35,968 nt of DNA, from contig JAIOPM010000041.1 in assembly GCA_021413885.1 (NCBI GenBank), positions 1 to 35,968 of the forward strand. The letters are read 5' to 3'. Below are positions 16,497-24,438 of the stretch, in pieces (the first letter of the stretch is position 1; the number at the start of each line of letters is the position of its first letter). Both the position numbers and the translations under genes were made by a program. This DNA is from Planctomycetota bacterium. Lineage in GTDB: Bacteria; Planctomycetota; UBA1135; GCA-002686595. The notes beneath the pieces were generated by a model. That model worked only from the letters and a program-made list of their open reading frames with translations, was not told the DNA's origin and ran no database searches.

Positions 16497-17503
16497 CGCT
16501 GGCCGCGGTGCTCGAGCGCGCGAAGGAACTCGGCGCGAACGAGCGCCAGCGGAGCCGCTTGGCGCGCGCGTGGCTCTCCGGCGGCGAGCTCGCCACGGTC
16601 GCGGCGACGATGCGCGAGAAGTTGTCGCGGCGCGTGCTCGCGGCCCTGCCCGAATTCGAACTCGACCTCGCGCGCGCGGCCCGGGTCGCGTCGATCCATC
16701 CCGGCGCCGACGACGCGACGCGCTTGCTGATCGAGCTCGCCGACGGAGCGACCGTCGAGACCGTGCTGCTGCCCCGGAACGCGCTCTGCGTCTCGTCGCA
16801 GATCGGCTGCGCGGTCGGTTGTCGCTTCTGCAAGACCGGCGAGGGCGGGCTCGCGCGCAACCTCGAGGTCGACGAGATCCTGGTACAGGTCGTGCTCGCG
16901 CGCCGCGTGAGAGCGGTCGATCGCGTCGTGTTCATGGGCATGGGCGAACCGGCCCACAATCTCGGGAACGTCCTCGCGACGATCGAACGGCTCGGCCAGG
17001 ACGGCGAGTTCGCCCACAAGCGCTTGGTCTTCTCGACCGTCGGCGACGGCCGAGTCTTCGAACGCTTGAACGAGGCTCGCGTGCGACCGGCGCTCGCGCT
17101 CTCGCTCCATTCCGCCGACGACGCGAAGCGCGCCGAGCTGCTCCCTCGCGCGCCGCGCGTGCCGGTGCGCGAACTCGTCGAACTCGCCGACGCGTACGCG
17201 CGCGCGGTGACGTGGCCGGTGCTCTACCAATGGACGTTGCTCGACGGCGTCAACGATTCCGACGCGGACCTCGAGGGCGCGATCGAGCTGCTCTCCGGTC
17301 GCCGCGGGATCCTCAACGTGATCGGCTGGAACGCGGTCGAGGGCTTTCCGTTCCGCCGGACGCCGCGCGAACGCGCGATCGCGTGGGTGCGCGCCCTCAA
17401 ACGCGCTGGCGTGCTCGCGACCTTGCGCGACAGCGCCGGCCAGGACGTCGACGGCGGTTGCGGGCAGCTACGTTCTCGGCGCCTCGCCGAAACCGCGGGC
17501 TGA
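16493..17503 (+). CDS. rlmN: RlmN-type radical SAM adenine-C2 methyltransferase
   Basis: The predicted activity is C2 methylation of A2503 in 23S rRNA (and possibly A37 of some tRNAs). The start GTG 16493 lies inside the nadA stop (GTGA overlap) with GGAGG just upstream. The protein has 336 residues, shorter at the N-terminus than the 384-residue E. coli enzyme. The radical SAM motif is CAVGCRFC (Cys106, Cys110, Cys113). An additional Cys99 (LCVSSQIG) corresponds in spacing to E. coli Cys118. The methyl-carrying cysteine is Cys323 in GGCGQL, equivalent to Cys355. VFMGMGEPAHNL and ALSLHSADDAKRAELLP are also typical. The variant KTGEGGLARNL replaces the usual STAQQGFNRNL, so a divergent RlmN/Cfr-family paralogue with another adenine target is possible. 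Confidence 0.85.
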   Translation: MTLAAVLERAKELGANERQRSRLARAWLSGGELATVAATMREKLSRRVLAALPEFELDLARAARVASIHPGADDATRLLIELADGATVETVLLPRNALCVSSQIGCAVGCRFCKTGEGGLARNLEVDEILVQVVLARRVRAVDRVVFMGMGEPAHNLGNVLATIERLGQDGEFAHKRLVFSTVGDGRVFERLNEARVRPALALSLHSADDAKRAELLPRAPRVPVRELVELADAYARAVTWPVLYQWTLLDGVNDSDADLEGAIELLSGRRGILNVIGWNAVEGFPFRRTPRERAIAWVRALKRAGVLATLRDSAGQDVDGGCGQLRSRRLAETAG

Positions 17504-17535
17504 GCGCGCCAACGTTCGGCGTCCGCGCTGCGTAC

Positions 17536-17556
17536 GCGCCGCGCGAAACGCGGCGC
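17536..17556 (+). terminator. GC-rich hairpin after the nadA-rlmN pair
   Basis: An 8-bp perfect stem, GCGCCGCG (17536-17543) with CGCGGCGC (17549-17556), encloses a five-base loop CGAAA. It lies 33 bases after the rlmN stop. There is no T-run, so termination activity is inferred from position and stem strength only. Confidence 0.4.
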
Positions 17557-17568
17557 GCGAGACGAAAG

Positions 17569-17596
17569 TTCGTCGCGATCGGCGAACCGCTATCCT
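17569..17596 (+). promoter_or_regulatory. Putative promoter for the secreted protein at 17689
   Basis: TTCGTC at 17569-17574 and TATCCT at 17591-17596 are separated by 16 bases, matching the arrangement seen before nadA. The implied leader would be about 85 bases. Confidence 0.35.
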
Positions 17597-17688
17597 GCTC
17601 CACACTCGGACGCGATGCCTCGCGCCCGCGACCCCCTCCTGAAGTTTCGCGCCACGCGGCCCTCGACGCCGCACGATCCCACGAGCCC

Positions 17689-18684
17689 ATGATCCGTCGC
17701 CTCCTCCTCCCGCTGGTCCCGACCGTCCTCCTCGCGACGTGCACTCGCGCGCAAGAACCGATCGCGTCCGTGCGTTCGCAAGCGCCGGCCGTGCCCGCGC
17801 AACAGGCGCCGACCGCGTCCACGCGCGCCCAAGATCCGATCAAGGTCACCGTCCGCACGGATCCGCCGATCGTCGCTCCCGGCGGTTGGGTCGACGTGGT
17901 CGCCGCGTACGAAGTCGAGAAGGGCAAGGTCTTCACCTCGCCGCATTCGCCGAACGGGCCGCGCACGCGCTTCGACATCACCGGTCCGAAGGAATGGCGA
18001 CGCAACAGCACGCTGTGGACGCTGCGCGGTCAGAAACGCAAGGACCCGGTGCACGGCGACGTCGTCGACCTCGGCGGCCGCGGCGGCATGCGCCTGCGCT
18101 TTCACGTCCCCGAGGCGGCCGCGGTCGGCAAGTACGACTTCACCACCGCGCTGACGCTCGCGCTCGGCGACGGCAAGACCTACGCGCCGGAGACCAAGAT
18201 CGAGGGCGCGACGTCGGTCCAAGTCGCGGCGACGGGCGCGCGCGGACCGGAGCTTCGCAACCTCGACAACCAAGCGGCGATCACCGACGAGGAGAAGGCG
18301 CTGCTCGCGAAGAACGGCTTCATGGTCCGCGGCAACGCCGAGTTCGCCGTCGCGCAGAGCAACGACATCGTGTGCGTGACGCTCGACATCCTGGTCGACG
18401 CGGGCGTGCGCGAGGATGCGCTCAGCATCAGCTGCGATCCCGAGGAGATGCGGTACACCGCCGTCGACGGCTGGCGCGCGTTCCGCGCCGAGGTCGGCTT
18501 GCCGGGCGAGAAGCACGCGACGTCGATCCGCGAGGTCCTGCCGATCGCGTTCGCCGACCACGGCGTCGCGGGCAAGTTCGAGATCCCGGTGCAGGTCACG
18601 CTGCGCACCACGCGCGTCGGCGACCAAGCGACGAGTCAGATGGCGACCCAGTCCGTGACCGTGAACATCGAGTACACGCCCTGA
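17689..18684 (+). CDS. Secreted protein of unknown function
   Basis: This is a 331-residue protein with a signal peptide (MIRRLLLPLVPTVLLATCTR). A Pro/Ala/Gln-rich linker follows, containing two imperfect copies of a short unit around TRAQEPI and TRAQDPI. From about residue 46 a beta-sandwich-like segment begins (KVTVRTDPPIVAPGGWVDVV, then FDITGPKEW). This faintly recalls the N-terminal domain of DsbD-type proteins, but I cannot confirm it. Two cysteines about 20 residues apart (in DIVCVTLD and SISCDPEE) could form a disulfide. No catalytic motif is visible. It ends just before a strong hairpin that separates it from the convergent S46 peptidase. Confidence 0.75.
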   Translation: MIRRLLLPLVPTVLLATCTRAQEPIASVRSQAPAVPAQQAPTASTRAQDPIKVTVRTDPPIVAPGGWVDVVAAYEVEKGKVFTSPHSPNGPRTRFDITGPKEWRRNSTLWTLRGQKRKDPVHGDVVDLGGRGGMRLRFHVPEAAAVGKYDFTTALTLALGDGKTYAPETKIEGATSVQVAATGARGPELRNLDNQAAITDEEKALLAKNGFMVRGNAEFAVAQSNDIVCVTLDILVDAGVREDALSISCDPEEMRYTAVDGWRAFRAEVGLPGEKHATSIREVLPIAFADHGVAGKFEIPVQVTLRTTRVGDQATSQMATQSVTVNIEYTP

Positions 18685-18730
18685 GGTCGGAACGCGCTGC
18701 GTCGCGGCTGTCGACGAGCGCCTGAAAACA

Positions 18731-18763
18731 CGACGGGCTCGGGTCCAGGACCCGAGCCCGTCG
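18731..18763. terminator. Perfect 16-bp hairpin between convergent genes (bidirectional terminator)
   Basis: CGACGGGCTCGGGTCC at 18731-18746 is followed, after one central base, by its exact reverse complement at 18748-18763. It lies between the stop codons of two convergent genes (18684 and 18784). The right side is followed by TCGTTCG and the left side preceded by AAAACA, so each strand has a weak U-rich tail. A factor-independent bidirectional terminator is the likely role. Confidence 0.8.
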
Positions 18764-18783
18764 TCGTTCGCGCCGCGGCGCGC

Positions 18784-20883
18784 TCAGGAATGCGGCGTGC
18801 TCTTGCGCAGCAGTTCGTCGGCGAGCTCGTTCGCCGAGTAGACCTTGCGGAAGACTTCGAGCATCGCGCGCGCGTCGACCGACACCGCGCGGCCTTGGAC
18901 GTCGTCGTACGCGATGTCCCACACCAAGCTCTGGATGTTGCCGTCGAAGATCAGGCCGACGACCGCGCCATTGCGATCGACGGTCGGCGAGCCCGAGTTG
19001 CCGCCGATGATGTCGACGGTCGAGACGAAGTCGAACGGCACGGTGAGGTCGAGCTTCGACTTCGCGCGCTTCCAGCTCGCCGGGACGCCGAACGGATACG
19101 CCTCGTCGCGCTCCTTCGCGCGCTCGAACATCCCGCCGAGCTGCGTGAACGCGTCGACGTGGTGTCCGCCTTCGTCGTAGCCCGCGACCTTGCCGTACGA
19201 CAAGCGCAGCGTGAACGTCGCGTCGGGGTAGACGCTGTCGCCGTAGACCGCGAAGTTTGCCGCGGCGATCTTCGCGTACGCGGCGCGTTCGACCGATTGG
19301 ACTTCGTCCTCGTAGCGCTTGCGCAGTTGACGCGACTCGGCGTCGAGCGCCTTGACGAGCCCGATCAACGGATCGTTCGACGCGTCGAGCGCGGCCTTGC
19401 CGCCGGCGTGGAGACGCTTGCGTTCCGCGACGTCGGCGAGCTTGGTGCCGCGCACCAGTTCCTCGGCGCGCGCGCGCGGCGACTTGCCGGCGAGCGCGGC
19501 GACGACCGCGGGGTCGGACGCGCCGAGCACTTCCGCCATCGACGACAGACGCATCGCCAGCTTGTGCATCTCGAGGTCCGGGTAGACCGGCGCCGGCGAG
19601 AACATCTGGAACTCCAGGCTCTCGAGGCTCGAGTCCGAGTACTCACGCAGACGTTCGCCGTTCGGCTTGACCTTCTCGTCCGCCGCGCGCACCAGATTCT
19701 TCGCGACGCCGGCGAGGTCGGAGCCGAGGTTGAGCGTCGTGCCGCCGAGCGCCGCGAAGCGGTGGTAGAACGCGCGGTAGTTCGTCTCCGCCGCCGCGAT
19801 CTCGTCCCACGCCGAGCCCCATTGCTTCTGCCACTCGGGGTTCGCCGCGACCGCCGCGCGCAACTTCGCTTCGGCGTCCGCCTTGGACTTCATCAGCACC
19901 GGATCCTGGAGGCCGGCGAGACGACCGGTCAGCGCCTTGCGGCTGTTCTGGATGCCGAAGAGCTCGTCCTCGGCGATGCGACGCCACTCCTCGCTGCGGT
20001 CGCTGAAGGTCTTGAGCCAGACCTCGCTGCGAAAGATGCCGGCGAGACCGAACGGCAGCCGCACGTCGCGCAGGAACTCGAGGTGCGCCATCGTGAACGC
20101 GCGCTCGGTCGAACCCGGATGGCCGGCGACGAAGACGAGATCGTTCTCCTTCACGCCCGCTTCGCTCCACTTGAGCCAGTGGCGCGGTTGCAGCGGCTTG
20201 CCGTCCTCGTAGACACGGAAGAACGTGCAATCGAGATTGAAGCGCGGGAACTCGAAGTTGTCCGGATCGCCGCCGAAGAACGCGGCCTGCTTCTCCGGCG
20301 CGAAGACCAGGCGCACGTCCTTGTAGTTCTTGTAGAGGTAGAGGTGGTACTGACCGCCTTGGAAGAGCGTGACGACCTCGGGCTTGAGGCCGGTCTTCTC
20401 CTTCGCTTCCTTCTCGATCGCGTTGATCTGCGCACGACGCGTCGCTTGCGCGTCGGACGCGTTCATCTCCGCCGTCACGGCGCCGTTGACCTTCGCGGTG
20501 ACGTCCTCGATCGAGTAGAGGCAATCGAGTTCGAGGTCCGGGCAGGCGAGCTCCTGCCCCAAGTGATGCGCGACATAACCGGTCTCGAGCAGGTCCTTCA
20601 CCGGCGTCGAGAGCTTCGCGAGCATGTCCGCGCCGACGTGGTGGTTGGTCATCACCAGGCCCGAGCCGCTGACGAACGAACCGGAACCGCCGGTCGAGAA
20701 GCGCACGCACGAGAGCTGGAGGTGCTCGAGGAACTCCGGCGTGACGGTGAAGCCGTAGCGCTCTTGGAGCTCCTTCGCGGGCGGCTTGTTGAACAGCCAC
20801 ATGCCTTCGTCGAGGGCGACGGCGGAGCTCGCGGACGTGACGAGCGCGGCGAGCGCCGCGCAGAGGAACACGATCGATTTCAT
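18784..20883 (-). CDS. S46 family dipeptidyl peptidase (DPP7-like)
   Basis: This is a 699-residue exported serine peptidase that removes dipeptides from peptide N-termini in the periplasm or outside the cell. ATG 20883 is preceded by AAGGAG and starts a signal peptide ending near SSAVA. The catalytic His lies in TNHHVGAD (His81-82), the Asp is probably Asp218 in FNLDCTFFRVY, and the Ser is Ser630 in GGNSGSP. In the P. gingivalis enzymes the residue 18 positions after the catalytic Ser sets P1 preference (Arg673 in DPP11 for Asp/Glu, Gly in DPP7). Here that position is Gly648 in IFDGNIQS, suggesting DPP7-like preference for hydrophobic or broad P1 residues. Length and motif order match the family. 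It could feed the amino-acid catabolism suggested by pruA. Confidence 0.95.
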   Translation of the reverse strand: MKSIVFLCAALAALVTSASSAVALDEGMWLFNKPPAKELQERYGFTVTPEFLEHLQLSCVRFSTGGSGSFVSGSGLVMTNHHVGADMLAKLSTPVKDLLETGYVAHHLGQELACPDLELDCLYSIEDVTAKVNGAVTAEMNASDAQATRRAQINAIEKEAKEKTGLKPEVVTLFQGGQYHLYLYKNYKDVRLVFAPEKQAAFFGGDPDNFEFPRFNLDCTFFRVYEDGKPLQPRHWLKWSEAGVKENDLVFVAGHPGSTERAFTMAHLEFLRDVRLPFGLAGIFRSEVWLKTFSDRSEEWRRIAEDELFGIQNSRKALTGRLAGLQDPVLMKSKADAEAKLRAAVAANPEWQKQWGSAWDEIAAAETNYRAFYHRFAALGGTTLNLGSDLAGVAKNLVRAADEKVKPNGERLREYSDSSLESLEFQMFSPAPVYPDLEMHKLAMRLSSMAEVLGASDPAVVAALAGKSPRARAEELVRGTKLADVAERKRLHAGGKAALDASNDPLIGLVKALDAESRQLRKRYEDEVQSVERAAYAKIAAANFAVYGDSVYPDATFTLRLSYGKVAGYDEGGHHVDAFTQLGGMFERAKERDEAYPFGVPASWKRAKSKLDLTVPFDFVSTVDIIGGNSGSPTVDRNGAVVGLIFDGNIQSLVWDIAYDDVQGRAVSVDARAMLEVFRKVYSANELADELLRKSTPHS

Positions 20884-20944
20884 GGGATCTCCTTCTCGGG
20901 GTGCGGGCTCCGCGGACGGCGCCGCGGAGGGTCGAGGGGCGAAG

Positions 20945-20950
20945 AGGATA
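20945..20950 (-). promoter_or_regulatory. Putative -10 element (TATCCT) for the S46 peptidase gene
   Basis: On the minus strand, TATCCT occupies 20950-20945, giving a leader of about 55 bases before ATG 20883. The hexamer equals the -10 proposed at 17591. No convincing -35 is seen. Confidence 0.3.
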
Positions 20951-21082
20951 CGCGCGGACCGCGAGCAGAGCCATCGTTCCGGACTTCGAGGGGCGACTCG
21001 GCCGAGCGAGGCGACTAGAGAGCGGGAATCGACTCGCGCGGACGGCGTCGTCCGCGTAGACAGGCCTCGAAGGAGCTCCCCC

Positions 21083-21829
21083 ATGCCGCAATCGTTCCGA
21101 CCGTTCGTCCACGCGCTCGCCGTTGCCGTCTTCGTCCCGGCGCTCTTCGCCCAACGCCCGGGCGACTCGCCGCCGCCGCGCGAAGGCGGAACGAGCAAGC
21201 CGGTCGACGCGCGGCCTTCGACGCAGAAGCTCGCGCCGATCGCGGTCGGCGCGCAGGTCGATCCGGCGCTCGGCTGGGTCGACGCGACGGGCAAGGCGGA
21301 GACGCTGGGCGAGTTGAAGGGCAAGACCGTCGTCGTGTTCTTCGTCGGGCATGCGTCGAAGGCGACCGCGGCGTGGGCCGCGCGGTGGAAGCGGCTGCCC
21401 GAGCTCTACAAGGACGCGGGCGTCGTCTTCGTCGCGCTCGACGCGAACGCCGACGATTGCGCCGACGCGACCAAGGAAGCGCGCGGACGTCTCGCGAAGT
21501 GGGCGGAGGAACAAGGGCTCGGCAAGTTGCGCTTCGACGCGGAACGCAACGTCGCCGATCGCCTGTCGGTCGCGGCCAACGCGCACGCGGTCGTGATCGA
21601 CGCGCAGGGCAGGTTCGCGTACTCCGGTGTGCTCGACGACGACTACAAGGGCGAGCACGAGGCGCGAGCCCTCGTGCATGTGCGCGCGGCGTTGGACGCG
21701 GTGCTCGCGGGAAAAGCGCCCGAACGTGCAACCACGGCGGCGCTCGGCGATCCGATCGTGCGTGAGTTCAAACGTCCGTCTCCGCCGCCCGAGCCCAAAC
21801 GTACCGGCGAGCCGAAGAAGCCCGCGTAG
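21083..21829 (+). CDS. Secreted thioredoxin-fold (redoxin-like) protein lacking catalytic cysteines, copy 1
   Basis: This is a 248-residue protein. ATG 21083 is preceded by AGGAG (21071-21075). A signal peptide (LAVAVFVPALFAQ) is followed by a Pro-rich linker and, from about residue 55, a thioredoxin-like domain: LKGKTVVVFFVGHASKATAA, VVFVALDANADD, RFDAERNVADRLSV, AHAVVIDAQGRFAYSGVLDD. In AhpC/TlpA relatives the active-site cysteines lie right after the first beta strand. Here that spot reads GHASKATAAW with no cysteine, and no Cys is present anywhere nearby, so redox activity is unlikely. The basic, Pro-rich C-terminus ends in GEPKKPA. It is a paralogue of the next gene, sharing GKAPE/PxAT...GDPxVR near the C-terminus. 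Confidence 0.85.
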   Translation: MPQSFRPFVHALAVAVFVPALFAQRPGDSPPPREGGTSKPVDARPSTQKLAPIAVGAQVDPALGWVDATGKAETLGELKGKTVVVFFVGHASKATAAWAARWKRLPELYKDAGVVFVALDANADDCADATKEARGRLAKWAEEQGLGKLRFDAERNVADRLSVAANAHAVVIDAQGRFAYSGVLDDDYKGEHEARALVHVRAALDAVLAGKAPERATTAALGDPIVREFKRPSPPPEPKRTGEPKKPA

Positions 21830-22073
21830 GTCCGACCCCGCCGGCCGAGAGCGCCGGGTCGACGACGACGAACCGTGTACGGATTCCGAGCCTCCGTCGT
21901 ATCCGGGCGAAGTGTTCGCACGCCCGCAGTTTTGTCCGTCCGACGCTCGGAAACGGCGCCCGGCGTACGTAGACGCCGCTCGGTGCGGAAGGTCGTTCCG
22001 TTGACGCCGCCGTCATCTGCGCGCCGACCTCGTCGCTCGCTCCGGACGATCCCCACGTCTCGCCGCTTCGGAT

Positions 22074-22079
22074 TATGCT
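22074..22079 (+). promoter_or_regulatory. Putative -10 element (TATGCT) before the second redoxin-like gene
   Basis: TATGCT at 22074-22079 is identical to the -10 proposed for nadA and lies 25 bases before ATG 22105. No good -35 is visible 16-18 bases upstream. The 275-bp gap after the first copy suggests independent transcription of the second copy. Confidence 0.3.
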
Positions 22080-22104
22080 CTCTGTGCCTCGTAGCCGGTC
22101 CCCG

Positions 22105-22992
22105 ATGAAACCTCCGCACGCTCTCCTCGCCTTGCTCGCCGCCTGTTGGCTGACCACGTCGGGCGCCTTCGCGCTCCAACAACCGGGCGGTCAATCGGGC
22201 GGACAGAAGCGCGCCAAGCCGACGCAACCCGCGAACAACGGAACGCCCGCGCGCACGCCGAAGGACTCCAAGCCGAAACGCGCGAAGGCCGGCGCGCCCG
22301 AGGACCAAGAACCGCCGCTGCCGACGACGATCGCGATCGGCGCCGAGGTCGATCCGGGGCTCGCGTTGCTCGACGCCGAGGGGCGGACCGAGCTCCTGCG
22401 CAAACAACGCGGCAAGGTCGTGGTGATCCACTTCATCGGCATGCAGTCGCCGACGTCGACGGTGTTGGTCAAGCGCCTCGCCATGCTCGACGAGCTCTAC
22501 GCGCCGAAGGGCGTCGAGGTGATCGGCGTCGACGCCAACTTCGGCGAGTTCGATCCGCGGGTCGTCGCGACGCTCGAGCGCGTGCGCAATTGGGCGAGGC
22601 AGAGCGACTTCTCGCGCGTCCTGTTCGATGCGAACCACGTCCTCGCCGATCGATTGCACGCGACCGTGATCGGCCACACGTTCGTGATCGACGCCGAGGG
22701 CAAGCTGCGCTACGCGGGCCTACTCGACGACGATCCGAAGTGCGAGGACTCGAGCCATGCGAACAACCTGATCGGTCCGGTCCTCGACGCGCTGCTCGCA
22801 GGCAAGGCGCCGCCGCAAGCGACCCACACGCCGTTCGGTGATCCGCTAGTGCGAGCGCCCAAGATCGTCGCCGAGGCGCCGGTCAAGAAGAAGGCGCCGC
22901 CGAAAGCCGCGCCTCCGCCGAAGCCCGCGCCTCAGGCACCTCCGAAGCCGAAGGGCCCGAAGGCCGGCAAGAAGAAGCCGCGCGGTCGCTGA
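22105..22992 (+). CDS. Secreted thioredoxin-fold (redoxin-like) protein lacking catalytic cysteines, copy 2
   Basis: This is a 295-residue protein. ATG 22105 is chosen over the frame's earlier ATG at 22075 because it begins the signal peptide (MKPPHALLALLAACWLTTSG). A Gln/Lys/Pro-rich linker precedes the domain, which parallels copy 1: IAIGAEVDPGLALLDAEGRT, RGKVVVIHFIGMQSPTSTVL, VEVIGVDANFGEFD, TFVIDAEGKLRYAGLLDDDP, LLAGKAPPQATHTPFGDPLV. The expected active-site position reads GMQSPTST, again without cysteine. It looks as if the usual C-P-x-C/S motif became S-P-T-S. The tail (about residues 262-295) is a Lys/Pro/Ala-rich basic stretch that could bind acidic surfaces or polymers. The duplication with copy 1 is clear, but the partner and role are unknown. 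Confidence 0.85.
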   Translation: MKPPHALLALLAACWLTTSGAFALQQPGGQSGGQKRAKPTQPANNGTPARTPKDSKPKRAKAGAPEDQEPPLPTTIAIGAEVDPGLALLDAEGRTELLRKQRGKVVVIHFIGMQSPTSTVLVKRLAMLDELYAPKGVEVIGVDANFGEFDPRVVATLERVRNWARQSDFSRVLFDANHVLADRLHATVIGHTFVIDAEGKLRYAGLLDDDPKCEDSSHANNLIGPVLDALLAGKAPPQATHTPFGDPLVRAPKIVAEAPVKKKAPPKAAPPPKPAPQAPPKPKGPKAGKKKPRGR

Positions 22993-22995
22993 TCC

Positions 22996-23020
22996 GACGA
23001 CGTCGAAGCTCGACGTCGTC
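22996..23020. terminator. 11-bp hairpin between convergent genes
   Basis: GACGACGTCGA (22996-23006), loop AGC, then TCGACGTCGTC (23010-23020) form a perfect stem. It lies four bases after the stop of the plus-strand gene and six before the stop of the minus-strand gene. No T-run follows. A bidirectional terminator is inferred. Confidence 0.6.
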
Positions 23021-23026
23021 ACGCGC

Positions 23027-23566
23027 TCAACCGCGTTCGACTTCCCACACGTCGGCGCCGAAGTGATCCCAGCGCAGACGCCCTTCGTCGCAGTCTTCGC
23101 CGACCGAGAACTGCACGTCGACGAAGTAGACGATCACGGAAGGCGACGCCGGACGCAGGTTCTTGCAACCGTGCGCGACGCCCGGCGGGATGCGGACGAG
23201 CCGCGAGTTCCCGTCGCCGAGCACGATGCGCATGATCTGACCCTCGGTCGGCGAACCGGTGCGCACGTCGGCGAGGACGAGCAGCAGCTTGTCCGACGGC
23301 GGCACGTACCACACGTCGGTCTGGCGCGTGTGCAGGTGGAAGGCCTTGATCGCGAGGGGCTCGACCACGCTGTAGTTGATCTGCTTCACGTCGAAGCCGG
23401 GCAACTGCTTGTGGAGGCCGCCGTCGAGGCGACCGAGCTCGGTCATCGCGCCGCCGTCGTCGTTGAAGCGCTTGAGCTCCACGATCTCGAGGCCTTCGAT
23501 GCGCCGCTTGGGCGCGTAGTCCTGCTTCTTGTATTCGGCCCGAGCCGAGGCGTTGAATTGAGTCAT
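23027..23566 (-). CDS. RmlC-like cupin, dTDP-4-dehydrorhamnose 3,5-epimerase family
   Basis: This is a 179-residue cupin. ATG 23566 is chosen because the frame upstream of it lacks family likeness. The segment KAFHLHTRQTDVWYVPPSDK corresponds to the RmlC catalytic-His region (normally RGLHxQ). IPPGVAHGCKNL is the conserved P-x-G-x-A-H-G motif, and an SVIVYFVDVQFS strand follows. The family epimerises C3 and C5 of dTDP-4-keto-6-deoxyglucose. Here the HxH variant instead of GLHxQ and the absence of rmlA, rmlB or rmlD nearby leave the exact sugar nucleotide open. The adjacent sulfotransferase-like gene, 62 bases upstream on the same strand, suggests a shared role in glycan or surface-polymer modification. 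Confidence 0.8.
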   Translation of the reverse strand: MTQFNASARAEYKKQDYAPKRRIEGLEIVELKRFNDDGGAMTELGRLDGGLHKQLPGFDVKQINYSVVEPLAIKAFHLHTRQTDVWYVPPSDKLLLVLADVRTGSPTEGQIMRIVLGDGNSRLVRIPPGVAHGCKNLRPASPSVIVYFVDVQFSVGEDCDEGRLRWDHFGADVWEVERG

Positions 23567-23628
23567 GTGGGGGTTCGCGCCGCGAGCGCGCGCCAAGGAT
23601 CGCCGCGGCGGGCGTCGAGCGCAACAGG

Positions 23629-24375
23629 TCAGCGGCTCTTCGAACGCTCGTGCTCCGGACCCGAGCCCGGCAACGCCGCGCGCGGTCGCGGTTGGGTGCG
23701 CAAGCAGCCGTCGGGCAGTTCGCCCGCGTAGCCGTAGCGGCCGGCGAGGTCCTCGAGCTCGGCGCCCCAATCACCGCGCGGCAAATTGGACCAGCGCACC
23801 GAACCGTCTTGGTGCTTCGCGCCCGACGTGTTGGTGTCGCGCGGCACGCGCGCGAGAGCGGCGTCGACCTCGGCGCGGGCGAGCGGGAGTCCGAGGTCGG
23901 CGGCGAGCTCCATCAACGACTCCGCATCGACGTCCTCGAGCCGCCGGCGCCGGTAGGCGACGTGGCTGACCATCGACGCCGTTTGGCAGAGCCGGTTCCA
24001 ATGCAGCCAGTACTTCACGCAGCGCTCGAACGGCGTACCGACGGCGAGCGCGGGCGCATGCGCTTCGGCGAAGCGCTTCCACACGTTCTTGCCCTCGAAC
24101 AGGCGGATGCGCAGGAACGAGCGCACGACCGCGACCGGCTCGCGCACTTGGTGCAGCACCAACGTGTCGGCGGGCAACGTCGCGAGGTACGGCGCCGCGA
24201 GCCACGACGCTTCGCACGTCACGTCGTCGGGCCAGGTCGGCGCGCACGCGTCGGCGTGCACCTGCGGGCCGAACAGCGCTTCGTGGCCGCACGGGATCCC
24301 GAGCTCGCCGAGCAGCGTCGCGAGGTAACCGGTGCCCGAACGACCGCAACCGGTGATGAGGAGGCGACGCGCCAT
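23629..24375 (-). CDS. Sulfotransferase-like P-loop protein
   Basis: This is a 248-residue protein. It opens with LLITGCGRSGTGYLATLLGE, the 5'-phosphosulfate-binding P-loop of PAPS-dependent sulfotransferases (Gly9-Thr15 region). A plausible 3'-phosphate-binding segment follows (HQVREPVAVVRSFLRIR, about residues 75-92). The middle has CVKYWLHWNRLCQ and the C-terminal part has DLAGRYGYAGELPDG. No signal peptide is present, so it should be cytoplasmic. In the family a sulfate group is moved from PAPS to a hydroxyl on a carbohydrate, lipid or protein. The acceptor cannot be predicted. The neighbouring cupin epimerase suggests a sugar acceptor (inference). Confidence 0.8.
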   Translation of the reverse strand: MARRLLITGCGRSGTGYLATLLGELGIPCGHEALFGPQVHADACAPTWPDDVTCEASWLAAPYLATLPADTLVLHQVREPVAVVRSFLRIRLFEGKNVWKRFAEAHAPALAVGTPFERCVKYWLHWNRLCQTASMVSHVAYRRRRLEDVDAESLMELAADLGLPLARAEVDAALARVPRDTNTSGAKHQDGSVRWSNLPRGDWGAELEDLAGRYGYAGELPDGCLRTQPRPRAALPGSGPEHERSKSR

Positions 24376-24438
24376 CCTCGTTGACGTCGACGCGCCGCGC
24401 GCGTCGGTTGAGGATCGCGGCGCGCGCGCGTCCCAGAT

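Noticed and set aside
18790..21018. 742-codon plus-strand frame opposite the S46 peptidase
   Set aside because: Antisense shadow: biased Arg/Val/Glu composition and no recognisable domain.
20884..21324. N-terminal extension of the S46 peptidase frame
   Set aside because: ATG 20883 has a strong AAGGAG site and begins a signal peptide. The extension would place that peptide internally.
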